Numbered from the stretch's first letter, positions 8,556 to 19,605 are shown. The stretch is 41,973 bases of DNA from JBCCGI01 sp039029355 (GCA_039029355.1 JBCCGI010000069.1:1-41973); one strand, 5' to 3'. Notes: a model not told the origin generated them from the letters alone. Numbers and translations are program-made.

Positions 8556-8739
8556 CGCCGGCCCAGGTCAACCGCCCGCGGGCGGAGGCGCAAGGTGCTT
8601 GCGGGCGAGGAGTCCGTGGCGGAGCGCGAATTCGGCGCCCGATTGCCTTCTGGGCGCGCACGGGCGGCGGTTTCCGCTCGGGTCCGGCGGCGGCCCCGAT
8701 TAAACTCTCTCCCCCGTTTTCTGCCGCAGGAGAGCCCGT

Positions 8740-11460
<2,721 letters not shown>

Positions 11461-11509
11461 CCGGGCGAGAATCCTGGCGAGGCCCAGGGGGCCGGTCTGC
11501 TAGATTGCG

Positions 11510-11550
11510 CCCGCCGGGGAGCGTCCCCGGCGGGAGGGCGCTTGCCCTCC
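11510..11550 (+). promoter_or_regulatory. Tandem hairpins between acnA and RRM gene
   Basis: Two perfect inverted repeats that overlap by two bases. The first has an 11-base arm at 11510-11520 pairing with 11524-11534 around GCG. The second has GGAGGGC at 11533-11539 pairing with GCCCTCC at 11544-11550 around GCTT. The two cannot fully form together, which suggests a switch or a terminator/antiterminator arrangement. A possible -10 (TAGATT, 11501-11506) would start the RRM message at the first hairpin. A run of six T lies 20 bases further on. Confidence 0.5.
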
Positions 11551-11634
11551 GGCTTTCCATCCCCTGCTTTTTTGATGCCGGAAGGTCGTCGCCGCATGGT
11601 CCGGCCCTTCCGCAATCCAAGGATCGAGCCCAGC

Positions 11635-11934
11635 TTGAACATCTACGTCGGCAACCTCCCCTTCAGCGCGGACGACGCGCAGCTCAAGCAGCTGTTTGGA
11701 GCCCACGGCGAGGTCAAGAGCGTCGCCATCGTCACCGACGTCCGGACCGGACGCTCGCGCGGCTTCGGCTTCCTCGAGATGGCGACCGAGGAGGGCGGAC
11801 TCGCCGCCATCTCCGCGCTGAACGGCACCGAGCTGGGCGGGCGCCCGCTGCGGGTGAACGAGGCCAAGTCGCACGAGAAGAAGCCGAGCGGCGACTTCGG
11901 CGGCGGCGGCGGCGGCGGCCGTCGGCGCGGCTAG
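11635..11934 (+). CDS. Small RRM RNA-binding protein
   Basis: 99-residue protein with a single RNA recognition motif. RNP2 is IYVGNL (residues 3-8) and RNP1 is RGFGFLEM (42-49), so the aromatic RNA-stacking residues Tyr4, Phe43 and Phe45 are present. After the domain comes a short Lys-rich link and a Gly7-Arg tail, as in cyanobacterial and planctomycetal cold-associated Rbp proteins. The TTG at 11635 is chosen because it begins the first RRM strand and follows AAGGA at 11619-11623. An in-frame ATG at 11542 would add 31 residues but lies inside the hairpin. It probably acts as an RNA chaperone or mRNA regulator, and a structured leader invites autoregulation. Confidence 0.85.
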   Translation: MNIYVGNLPFSADDAQLKQLFGAHGEVKSVAIVTDVRTGRSRGFGFLEMATEEGGLAAISALNGTELGGRPLRVNEAKSHEKKPSGDFGGGGGGGRRRG

Positions 11935-12125
11935 GCGCGCCTTTTCCGCCCGCGCCGCTACGCGCACGAGACGCCGTGCCCGTAAGGCGAGCGGCGCAGC
12001 CGGGAACGCAGCCGGGCCCACGCTCCACCGGGGAACGCGGGCCCGACCGAGGTACGCCTCGAAATCGCGGAACGGCGCGCGGCTAGGCCGAGCTGGCCCA
12101 GGCCCGCGATCCCGCGACGAGCTCG

Positions 12126-13259
12126 CTAGGGGCAGCTCGCGAGCGGCGCGGCTCCGCTCTTGAAGTCCTGGCAGCACTCGGTGGGAGCGCCCTCGAAGGT
12201 GACCCAACCGTGGAGCAGCAGGTCCTTGCCGAAGCGCATGTACTCGCCGTCCGAGTCGGCCTTCGGTGAGAGCGGCAGCACCTCGCCGGTCGCCAGCCAC
12301 GTGAACGTGCCCGAGCCGCCGCCGGTCGTGTCGTCGACGACGACCTTCTTGCCGTCGCACGTGGCGCCGGTCCAGGTGAAGTCGAGCAGCACGTAGCTCA
12401 CCAGGGTCGGATCCCACGCGGGCGCGAGGCCCAGGCCGCCGTAGGCGACGCCGAACAGGTGCAGCTCCTGCGTGCTCGGGTCGTAGCAGAGCTGGACGTC
12501 GGTGCCCGGCCACTCGTACGAGAAGGTGTAGAGGTTGTCGCTGTGGTCGCCGAAGAGGCCGTCGAGCCGGAAGCCGTAATCGCCCAGCGGTCCGCCCGAA
12601 TCGAGCGGCTTGTTCAGCATGCGCCAGCAGCCGCCGTCGCAGGGCTCGTCGGGCTCCTCACACACGTCGTCGTCGCAGTCGTTCGGGATGCCGTCGCCGT
12701 CGGAGTCCAGCTCGAGGCCGTCGATCACGCCGTCGCCGTCGCAGTCGGTGTCGCACTCGTCCGGGACGCCGTTGCCGTCCCAGTCGGTCGAGGTGCCGGC
12801 CTCGATGTCGCACGGATCCGAGACGCCGTTGCCGTTGCAGTCGCAGGCGTCGGAGACCTCGACCTTGGCCAGGTTCGAGATCTCAAGCGGGCCGCCGGTC
12901 GGCGACATGGAGGCCGCCTGCACGTAGAACGCGCCGGGCGGAAAGTCGCAGGGCAGCTCGGGCTTCAGCACGATGCACCCGTCGGCCGGGAAGGGCGGCA
13001 GGTCGATGATGACCGGCGGGGGATCCAGCGCCACACCGAAGGTGCCGACGCCGGGAAACTCGGTGGTGCCGGGCGTCTGCGAGACCAGTAGGCAGCCCAC
13101 GTCGCCGGGGCAGCCCAAGAGCTTGAGCTCGAGCGCCTCGCCCGGACACACGACGGTGAGCTCGGGCGTGATGGCCAGGTCCTGGTCGGCGAGGACCGCG
13201 TTGGCGAGGGCGCAGAGGGCGACGAGCGTTGCCGGCGCCGCGACGGAGGGGGTGCGCAT
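12126..13259 (-). CDS. Secreted protein with calcium-binding CNGNG repeats
   Basis: 377 residues. The signal peptide is about residues 1-24 (hydrophobic core TLVALCALANAVLA). A Cys-containing N-terminal beta domain follows to about 135. Then comes an aspartate-rich stretch (139-198) with CNGNGVSDPCD, DGNGVPDECD, DCDGDGVIDG and DSDGDGIPNDCDD. These are thrombospondin type 3/dockerin-like calcium loops typical of planctomycetal extracellular proteins. The C-terminal half (about 200-377) is a Trp/Tyr-rich beta domain with paired cysteines ending ECCQ and SCP. The start follows AGGAGA. The leader carries a six-base hairpin at 13298-13315. No catalytic motif is seen. A role in the cell envelope or in calcium-dependent assembly is an inference. 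Confidence 0.8.
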   Translation of the reverse strand: MRTPSVAAPATLVALCALANAVLADQDLAITPELTVVCPGEALELKLLGCPGDVGCLLVSQTPGTTEFPGVGTFGVALDPPPVIIDLPPFPADGCIVLKPELPCDFPPGAFYVQAASMSPTGGPLEISNLAKVEVSDACDCNGNGVSDPCDIEAGTSTDWDGNGVPDECDTDCDGDGVIDGLELDSDGDGIPNDCDDDVCEEPDEPCDGGCWRMLNKPLDSGGPLGDYGFRLDGLFGDHSDNLYTFSYEWPGTDVQLCYDPSTQELHLFGVAYGGLGLAPAWDPTLVSYVLLDFTWTGATCDGKKVVVDDTTGGGSGTFTWLATGEVLPLSPKADSDGEYMRFGKDLLLHGWVTFEGAPTECCQDFKSGAAPLASCP

Positions 13260-13422
13260 TGAGGGGTCTCCTGGGTGCGTGGCCCATAGGGGGGGCGTCC
13301 CGCGGAGCGGCGGGAGGGAAAGGCAAGGCGAACCCTACCCACGTCCCCGGACCCGGGTCGGGCGGAGCGGCCGGCCGGCGCGCTTTTCCCGGAAGGCCTT
13401 TCCGCGGGCGTCCGGAGCGGAC

Positions 13423-16380
13423 TCAGCGCGCGTCGGCGGCGGGCACGTCCACAGCTTTGAGCCGCAGCGCAAGCGTCGCGACCGCGCCGTCGTCGACCGG
13501 CACCACGAGCTCCGCGCCCAGGCACTCGCCGTCGTCGCCCTTTAGCTCCACCCGCAGCTTCCCGGCCGGGAGGGAGAGCACCGGCAGGGTTTGCGTCACG
13601 TCGTCGTGGGGGAGCCACTCAGCGCCGGTCACGCGCGGGCGCTCGAAGATGATCTTGCCGCCGACCGTCTGCACCCGTCCGACGGGCGGGTCCAGGCGGA
13701 AGCGCGCACCCGCCTCCTTCGCGCTCTTGCTGGCCGAGCTCGCGCGGCTCCAGTCGAGCACCATCGTCCGGTCGGGCTGGAAAGCCCGAAGCACGAAACC
13801 GTCCGGCAGCGGGTGGTCGGGCTCCAGCTGCACCAAGCGGCGGGGCAGCTGCAGCTCGACCTCGGCCTTCAGCACCAGCTCGTCGCCCCAGCCGTCGAGT
13901 CGCACGCTCGCGCTCCAGGGCCGGCTGCAGAAGGGCGTCCATGCGTTCACGAAGACCTCGGGGCCGATCGGTAGCGGGTCGAGCACGACCTCGCCGTACG
14001 CATCGGTGGTCCCGTAGGCGCCCGCGAAGCCGCTGGACGGGCCCTGCGGCGTCCCGGCACTGCGCGCGCCGGTCACCAGCACGCCGGCCGCGGGCGTGCC
14101 GTTCACGTCGAGCACGCGCACACGCAGCGATCGGCCGCGGTAGAGCGGCACGTCGAGCGTCTCCAAGTCGTCGACCGCGAGCGCGTCCGCGAGGAACGGC
14201 ACATGGCCGTTGGCCGCCACCCAGAGGTCGGCGGGCGACTCGTCGATCAGGCTGAGCGTGAACGTACACGAGTCCCGGTTCAGCGGGTGGGCCCAGCGAA
14301 CGTTGCGCGTGCCGGCGTGCTGGATCAGCTCGGCCGTCGCCCCGCAGATCGGCTCGCCGGTGTCGATCTCCGCCGGACGCACCCGCAGGCTGCGGTTCGC
14401 CTCCGCGTCGAGCTCGCACTCGAGCGCCGTGCCGGTGGTCGCCGTGAAGTTCGCGCCGGTCTCCTCGTCCAGGCGCACGCGCAGGTCGTAGGAGCCGGGG
14501 TGCAGCCCGCCGAAGCGGAAGGAGCCGTCGGCGCCGGTCTCCTGCGCGGCCGGCGTCGCCCCGGCGCGGAAGCCGAGCGGGATCTCGCGGTTCGGGAAGT
14601 CGCCGTCCGGGCTGCCGTGGTTGGCGAAGGGGAAGATGCGCACGGTGGCCGCCGCCAGCGGTTTGCCGTGGGCATCGACGACGCTGCCGTGCACGAAGGC
14701 CTCCGGCGCCAGCGTCACGACGTACTCGTCGAGCTCCGCGGCGACGAACGGGCCGTGGAGCTGTGAGCCGTGGCCGGCGGCGACGGCCGTCAGCCCCAGG
14801 ACGCGGTTGGCCTCGAGCCAGTCGAAGCGCGCCCTGCCCTCGTCGTCGGTCGTCCCCAGGCGGTACGTGAAGCCCGAGCCCATGAGCTTGAGGCTGGTCC
14901 GGGGTACCGCGCGGCCGTCCGCATCCTCGACCCGGACCCGCAGGTCGTGCGCGCGGTGGACCCGCAGCGTGATCTCGGAGAGTCCGTCGAGGTAGGTCTC
15001 GGGCTCGCGCTCGCGCTCTAGTCTCCACGTCATGACCGCGAAGCCCTTGATCCTCTCCGGCCGGCCGCTGATTCCGACGAGCTTCAGCTCTTCCGATCGG
15101 ACGATCAGGACCGCGTCGACCGGAACGCCGTGCAGTACGAAGCGACCCTGCTCGTCGCTGTGGACCGCAAGCGGGCTGCCGTCCGCCGCGAGCACCGGCT
15201 CGCCCGCTCCGGTTAGGGGGTCGAGGAAGTACGGGTAGGTCCCGCGCACCGCCTCGACCAGTACGCCGGGGACCGTGGCCCCCTCGTCGGCGATCACGCG
15301 GCCGAGCGCGGTGCAGGTGGACGGGACGCGCACGGTCAGCTCGGACGCGAAGCTCTCCGGAGTCAGGTCCACGCGCCCGTGGGCGGTGTCGGCGGTCGCG
15401 TCGATCCTGAGCACGAGCCCGTCTCCGGGCCGCGCCGCGAGCTGTACGCGCCCCTCGGCGTCCGTGCGCCCGGACCACAGCGGGACGCCCGCGCTCGACA
15501 GCCGCACGGCGGCGCCTTCGACCGGCGCGAGCGATGGCTCCGCGAGCAGCTGGAGCGCGAGCGGCGCGTCGGCGACCGGCGCCACGGCGCGCGTCGACGG
15601 AGCGGCGGCGGCGCGCGCGAGCTCCGGGCGGGGAGCGGCCGCCACCACCTCGGGCTGCGCCACCTCGAGCCGCGCGCGGTCGCGCAGCAAGAGCCCCGCG
15701 CCGGCGAGGAACACCGTCGCGGCTCCCGTGAAGAGCGCGATCCCCAGCCAGGCGGGGTACGCGCTCGCCCCGGCCGCGCGCGACCGGCGCCGGCGGAACA
15801 GGCCGAAGAGCCCCGCGAGCCAGTCGCGGCTCCCGCGGTGCTCCCGCTCGACGCGCGAGCGCAGCATCGCGATCCCGCGCTTGATGCGCGTGCGGACCGT
15901 CTCCACCGGCAGCGCGAGCCGTTCGGCGATGTCGACCGCCGACAGCTCCTCGCCGTAGCGCAACCGCAGCGTGCCGCGGTAGGGCTCGGGCAACCCCTCC
16001 AGGGTCAGCAGCAGCCGCGCCGCGATCTCGCGCCGCGAGAGCTCCTCGGGCACCGACGGCTCGCGCTCGTCACCGCCCGCGACGACGCCGAGCTCGCCCA
16101 GGCTCCGCACCGGATCCAGGAGCGCCCGCCTCCGGCTCTGCGAGTGCTCGTTGCGCATCACCGTGGCGAGCCACGACCGCAGCGTCTTCGACCGCCGCGG
16201 CGGGAAGCGCAGCGCCTTCATCAGCGTGTCCTGCACCAGGTCCTCCGGCGCGTCGTCGCCGATCGACAGCCGCTGGGCGAGCCGGCGGAGGAACGGCTCG
16301 TGCTCTAGGACCTCCTCGATCGAGACGGGCACGCCCTCCTCGGGATGCCGGTCCGGGGGGTGGCGCTTCATCGCGTCCAT
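13423..16380 (-). CDS. ECF sigma factor fused to membrane-anchored beta domains
   Basis: About 985 residues joining a cytoplasmic sigma factor to an extracytoplasmic sensor-like region. Residues about 30-85 are sigma region 2 (FLRRLAQRL, APEDLVQDTLMKAL, LRSWLATVMRNEH) and about 125-180 are region 4 (LPEPYRGTLRLRYGEELSA, then VDIAERLALPVETVRTRIKR). An Arg-rich link, FRRRRSRAAG, leads to a single transmembrane helix (LGIALFTGAATVFLAGAGLLL). About 760 residues of carboxypeptidase-regulatory-like modules follow, for example VHGSVVDAHGKPLAAATVRIF with TGADGSFRFGGLHPGSYDLRV. No separate anti-sigma gene is adjacent, so the tether itself may hold the sigma domains at the membrane until proteolysis or signal. 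The ATG at 16380 is preferred; 16371 and 16419 are in-frame alternatives. Confidence 0.85.
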   Translation of the reverse strand: MDAMKRHPPDRHPEEGVPVSIEEVLEHEPFLRRLAQRLSIGDDAPEDLVQDTLMKALRFPPRRSKTLRSWLATVMRNEHSQSRRRALLDPVRSLGELGVVAGGDEREPSVPEELSRREIAARLLLTLEGLPEPYRGTLRLRYGEELSAVDIAERLALPVETVRTRIKRGIAMLRSRVEREHRGSRDWLAGLFGLFRRRRSRAAGASAYPAWLGIALFTGAATVFLAGAGLLLRDRARLEVAQPEVVAAAPRPELARAAAAPSTRAVAPVADAPLALQLLAEPSLAPVEGAAVRLSSAGVPLWSGRTDAEGRVQLAARPGDGLVLRIDATADTAHGRVDLTPESFASELTVRVPSTCTALGRVIADEGATVPGVLVEAVRGTYPYFLDPLTGAGEPVLAADGSPLAVHSDEQGRFVLHGVPVDAVLIVRSEELKLVGISGRPERIKGFAVMTWRLEREREPETYLDGLSEITLRVHRAHDLRVRVEDADGRAVPRTSLKLMGSGFTYRLGTTDDEGRARFDWLEANRVLGLTAVAAGHGSQLHGPFVAAELDEYVVTLAPEAFVHGSVVDAHGKPLAAATVRIFPFANHGSPDGDFPNREIPLGFRAGATPAAQETGADGSFRFGGLHPGSYDLRVRLDEETGANFTATTGTALECELDAEANRSLRVRPAEIDTGEPICGATAELIQHAGTRNVRWAHPLNRDSCTFTLSLIDESPADLWVAANGHVPFLADALAVDDLETLDVPLYRGRSLRVRVLDVNGTPAAGVLVTGARSAGTPQGPSSGFAGAYGTTDAYGEVVLDPLPIGPEVFVNAWTPFCSRPWSASVRLDGWGDELVLKAEVELQLPRRLVQLEPDHPLPDGFVLRAFQPDRTMVLDWSRASSASKSAKEAGARFRLDPPVGRVQTVGGKIIFERPRVTGAEWLPHDDVTQTLPVLSLPAGKLRVELKGDDGECLGAELVVPVDDGAVATLALRLKAVDVPAADAR

Positions 16381-16463
16381 CGATAGCACGTGTGGGGCGC
16401 GGGCGACAGGCTCGCCCACGGGTGCGCCCGCTTGCCCTGAGGGGGCATAAGTCGCTGCCTTGA

Positions 16464-16479
16464 CGAGCCTTGCGGCTCG
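16464..16479 (-). terminator. GCAA-loop hairpin after ClpC chimera
   Basis: On the minus strand CGAGCC, loop GCAA, GGCTCG forms a six-base stem with a stable GNRA tetraloop. It sits between the ClpC-like chimera (stop at 16576) and the sigma-factor fusion (start 16380). There is no U-run, so intrinsic termination is uncertain. It could instead separate or stabilise transcripts. Confidence 0.3.
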
Positions 16480-16575
16480 GGGGCGGGGAATCCTGCGAGT
16501 CGCCGAACCAACTTCCCGTCCCCGCGCGTGCCCCGCATCGCAGGCCGGGTGCAGCCCGCGGCGATCCGGCGGCGC

Positions 16576-18552
16576 TCAGCTCCAGCGCGCCAGGTCGAGC
16601 ACGTTCCGGCCGAACAGCACCAGCTCGCGGCGGAGCGCGGCGCGCCCCTCCTCGGTGTCGTCGTACTGCACGAAGCGCAGCTGGCGCAGGTTGAAGGGCA
16701 AGTCCTCCTCGCGCTCGACCAGCAGGATCGGAGAGCGGCGGATGCCGTGGCACAGCCCCAGCTCGTAGATCACGTTTGGGTTCTTGCCGCTCGCAACGAC
16801 GATCAGGACCTCGGCCGTGCGCAGCCGGCGCCAGACCTGCGGCAGGATAGCACCGGTCTCGCCGATGTCGTCGCCCTTCTCGGGGGCGAGGCCGAGGCCA
16901 AGTAGCGCCGGTGCGATGGCCTCGTCGTAGAGGCGGTCGAAGGCCGGCTGGTGGGGGAGGAGGACGAAGGCTGTGCCTCGCTCGATAGCGACCTCCGAGC
17001 CGGGGAGGACGGTCTCCACGATGCGGGCTTCGAAGCGGGCGGCTGAGGTCGCCTCGACTTCGTTGGGCGAGCCGGCCGGAAGGCCGCGCTCCTCGCGAAT
17101 GCTCTCGACGTCGACGCCGGTCATGGCGCTAACGGCCTGGAGGATCGTGTCCTCCTGGACCTGGGCGAACTGCTCCTGGCGCGCCGCGCGCCGCGAAGTG
17201 TGCAGCACCTGCTCGCGCTGCTTCCTTCGACGATAGGTCTCGTCGCGGAGGCGAGCGGCATGCTCGGTTCGCCCTTCGTCGACGGCCTCCTCCTTGGCGC
17301 GGTCCAGGGCCTCGATCTCCGCGTCGAGCTCCTGCAGTCGGCGTGGCTTGTCTCGCGCGATGCGGCGATGCACGCCCGCCTCGTCGAGCACATCGACGGC
17401 CTTGGCCGGGTACGGGCGCTCCGGCAGGTAGAGGCCCGATAGGCGGATAGCGAGTTCGATGGCCTCACGGCGGAAGCTCACGCGGTGGTACTCCTCGTAC
17501 CGACCGACGACCGCGCGGAGAATCGAGCGCGTCTCGCCGGGGGTGGCCGCCGCCACCTGGACGGGCTGGAATGCATGGGCCAGGGGGGAGCCTGAGCGGA
17601 GCGCATCGGCGTACTCGCCCGGCGATGCCGTCGCGATGCAGCGAACCGCGCTTTGCGAAAGCGCGCCGCGGATCGCCTCGGCCGCGTGGGCGGCCGCGCC
17701 CGCGGGCGGGCCGGTCACCAGGTTGCGCAGCCCTTCGATGTAGAGCAGGACGTTGGTCGCTACGTGCAGCTCCCGGCGCAGGGCCTGACCGAATTCGCGC
17801 GCGGCATTGGACGATTGCACGTCCGCGGTGAAGAGCTCCGGGTTCACCGCCACCACGCGGTGCCCCCGGAGCCAGTCTGGGGTCTCGCCGGACACGATGC
17901 CCTGCGCCAGTCCGACCGCGATCGAGTGCTTCCCGACGCCCGGCTCCCCCACGAGGAGCGGGTTGGGCACTGTCTGCCGGGCGAGGATCTGCGTCAGCCG
18001 CGCCACGTGCCGCTCGCGGATCGCGACCCGCGCGAGGTCGCCGGAGATCAACAGCTGGCCCAGGTCGCGCCCGATCGAGTCCAGCGCGGGAGTCGGCTCG
18101 GGCGGCGTGGCCGGGCCGGGCCCGAGGAAGTCGAGGAGCTCTCTAAGCGCGTCGGCGAGCTCGACGCCAAGGTGCCCCAACACCTGCGCGGCTGTGCCGT
18201 CGGCCACCTTGATCAGCCCGAGCAACAGGTGCTCGGGCCCGACGGACTTGTGACCGAGGTCGTCCGCCTCCTCCTGGGCGAGCCTCATCGCTCTCCTCGC
18301 CTGCGGCGTCAGCGGGAGCTGGCCGCTCGCCGCCTGCGACGAGCCCGGATCGATGACCTTCTCGACCTCGCTGCGGATCTCGTTCCGGTCGATGCCGATG
18401 TTGCGCAGCACGTTGGCTGCGACCCCGCCTCCCTCCCGGAGCAGGCCGAGCAGGATGTGCTCGGTGCCCAGGTACTCGTGGTTGAAGCCCTGGGCTTCCA
18501 GGCGGGCAAGGTCCATGACCCTCTTGGTGCCGTCGGTGAAGCGATCGAACAT
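16576..18552 (-). CDS. ClpC-like chaperone chimera with nucleotide-hydrolase/TIR-like C-terminus
   Basis: 658 residues. 1-142: Clp N-domain with both repeats (FNHEYLGTEHILLGLL and VGPEHLLLGLI). About 175-400: one AAA+ module of ClpC D1 type. Walker A is GEPGVGKH (202-209), with His where Thr/Ser is usual. The Walker B region is LLYIEGL (269-275), with Gly where the catalytic Glu is expected. LAHAFQPV (324-331) lacks the Arg finger pair of ALERRFQPV. 400-460: UVR-like coiled coil. About 462-485 matches the D1-D2 linker, but D2 and its ClpP-binding loop are absent. Residues 527-645 form a domain with FVLLPHQPAFDRLYDEAI, a DDIGE turn, NPNVIYELGLCHG (591-603) and SPILLVERE, like nucleoside 2-deoxyribosyltransferase/TIR-like effector domains. 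The usual Asp before NPNV is Val here. Likely cytosolic. It lies 30 bases after the SGNH gene. A sensor-effector role is inferred. Confidence 0.85.
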   Translation of the reverse strand: MFDRFTDGTKRVMDLARLEAQGFNHEYLGTEHILLGLLREGGGVAANVLRNIGIDRNEIRSEVEKVIDPGSSQAASGQLPLTPQARRAMRLAQEEADDLGHKSVGPEHLLLGLIKVADGTAAQVLGHLGVELADALRELLDFLGPGPATPPEPTPALDSIGRDLGQLLISGDLARVAIRERHVARLTQILARQTVPNPLLVGEPGVGKHSIAVGLAQGIVSGETPDWLRGHRVVAVNPELFTADVQSSNAAREFGQALRRELHVATNVLLYIEGLRNLVTGPPAGAAAHAAEAIRGALSQSAVRCIATASPGEYADALRSGSPLAHAFQPVQVAAATPGETRSILRAVVGRYEEYHRVSFRREAIELAIRLSGLYLPERPYPAKAVDVLDEAGVHRRIARDKPRRLQELDAEIEALDRAKEEAVDEGRTEHAARLRDETYRRRKQREQVLHTSRRAARQEQFAQVQEDTILQAVSAMTGVDVESIREERGLPAGSPNEVEATSAARFEARIVETVLPGSEVAIERGTAFVLLPHQPAFDRLYDEAIAPALLGLGLAPEKGDDIGETGAILPQVWRRLRTAEVLIVVASGKNPNVIYELGLCHGIRRSPILLVEREEDLPFNLRQLRFVQYDDTEEGRAALRRELVLFGRNVLDLARWS

Positions 18553-18582
18553 GGGAACCGACCCTCGACGATGGCGCCCGGA

Positions 18583-19596
18583 TCAGAACGCCCTCAGCCG
18601 CTCCAGCTCGCGCACGATGTGCCCGGTCAGGATCCGGTGCCCGTTCTCGTTCGCGTGCGCGTCCGAGTCCGAGTTGCGGATGCCCGTCGCCGTCTCCTCG
18701 TCGGTGAAGGCGATCGAGCCGTAGGGGATGCCGCTCTCCGCGCAGAACTCGCGCAGCATGTCCTGCGTGTAGTAGTCGAGCACGAAGAACGGTACGCCGC
18801 GCTCCTCGCACAGCGCGCGGATGCGCGTGAGCGCCTGGCGGCACGCCTCCCACCCCGCCTCGACGTCGAGGCCGAGCTCGACCGCGTGCTCGGTCGAGCC
18901 GGTCTGGCTCACCGGGTGGCTCTGGATGTAGTGGTACTGGAGCAGCGCGGCGGTGTAGGGCAGGTAGCGGCCGAGCTTCGCGAGGCGCGTGCTCATACGG
19001 AGGATGCGCTTGGCGTCCTCGGAGACGTTCGGGTCTTCGAGCGGGTCGCGCGCCTGGCCCTCGAGGATGCCGCGCGTCAGCACGATGTCGTTGTCGACGA
19101 ACACGAGCACGACCACGTCGGGCTCGTAGAGGAAGCCGACCTCCTCGAGCGCGGCGAGCTCCTGGGTCGTGTCGTACATCATGTGCCCCAGGTTGACCGT
19201 CTCCCAGGCCGCGTCGGTCTTGGCGCGGAGCTCGGGCTCGACCAGCGCGACGAAGGTGTCCTCGTCGCTGACGCCCCAGCCGAAGACCACCGAGTCGCCG
19301 AGGAACAGCATGCGCTTCGTCGCCTCGGCCTTCGCGCCGTCGCGCGCCGGGCCGCGGCAGCCGCGCGAGTCGGTGCTGACGTCGAAGCCGCGCAGGGCGG
19401 CGCTCTTCGCGGGCAGGTGGCGGTAGATGCGCGGGGTGTCGAGGACGAGCTCCAGCAGCTCCTCGCGGTACTGGTTGCCGTTGAAGCCGTCGCTGATGCC
19501 GTGGGGATCGAGGGCGTAGATCAAGCCCTCGGCCGCGCCGACGGCGAGGGGCAGGGCGACGAGCGCCACGGCGAGCTTGGTGAGGAGCTTGCGCAC
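18583..19596 (-). CDS. SGNH/GDSL-family hydrolase
   Basis: 337 residues from a GTG start. It has an N-terminal signal peptide or anchor (LLTKLAVALVALPLAVG). Block I is MLFLGDSVVFGWGV with the nucleophile Ser102 in GDS. The block V region is SDSDAHANENGH with His314 and an Asp two or four residues before it. Between them is VNLGHMMYDTTQEL, the Gly-containing oxyanion segment. The family includes esterases and O-acetyltransferases acting on exported glycans, such as AlgX/AlgJ-like proteins. An envelope polysaccharide esterase or acetyltransferase fits the upstream glycosyltransferases. It follows the kinase fusion after nine bases. A TAGGAT six bases before the GTG could be a leaderless -10, but its TAG is also the upstream stop codon. 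Confidence 0.8.
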   Translation of the reverse strand: MRKLLTKLAVALVALPLAVGAAEGLIYALDPHGISDGFNGNQYREELLELVLDTPRIYRHLPAKSAALRGFDVSTDSRGCRGPARDGAKAEATKRMLFLGDSVVFGWGVSDEDTFVALVEPELRAKTDAAWETVNLGHMMYDTTQELAALEEVGFLYEPDVVVLVFVDNDIVLTRGILEGQARDPLEDPNVSEDAKRILRMSTRLAKLGRYLPYTAALLQYHYIQSHPVSQTGSTEHAVELGLDVEAGWEACRQALTRIRALCEERGVPFFVLDYYTQDMLREFCAESGIPYGSIAFTDEETATGIRNSDSDAHANENGHRILTGHIVRELERLRAF

Positions 19597-19605
19597 GCCG
19601 GGATC

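Noticed and set aside
12640..12860. Tandem DNA repeat or CRISPR-like array
   Set aside because: The periodic GTCGCCGTCGCAGTC pattern is coding sequence for the Asp/Gly calcium loops of the secreted protein, with no spacer-repeat structure.
16576..18552. Annotation as an ordinary ClpC ATPase subunit of a Clp protease
   Set aside because: The second AAA+ domain and ClpP-binding loop are missing and the first domain lacks key catalytic residues.
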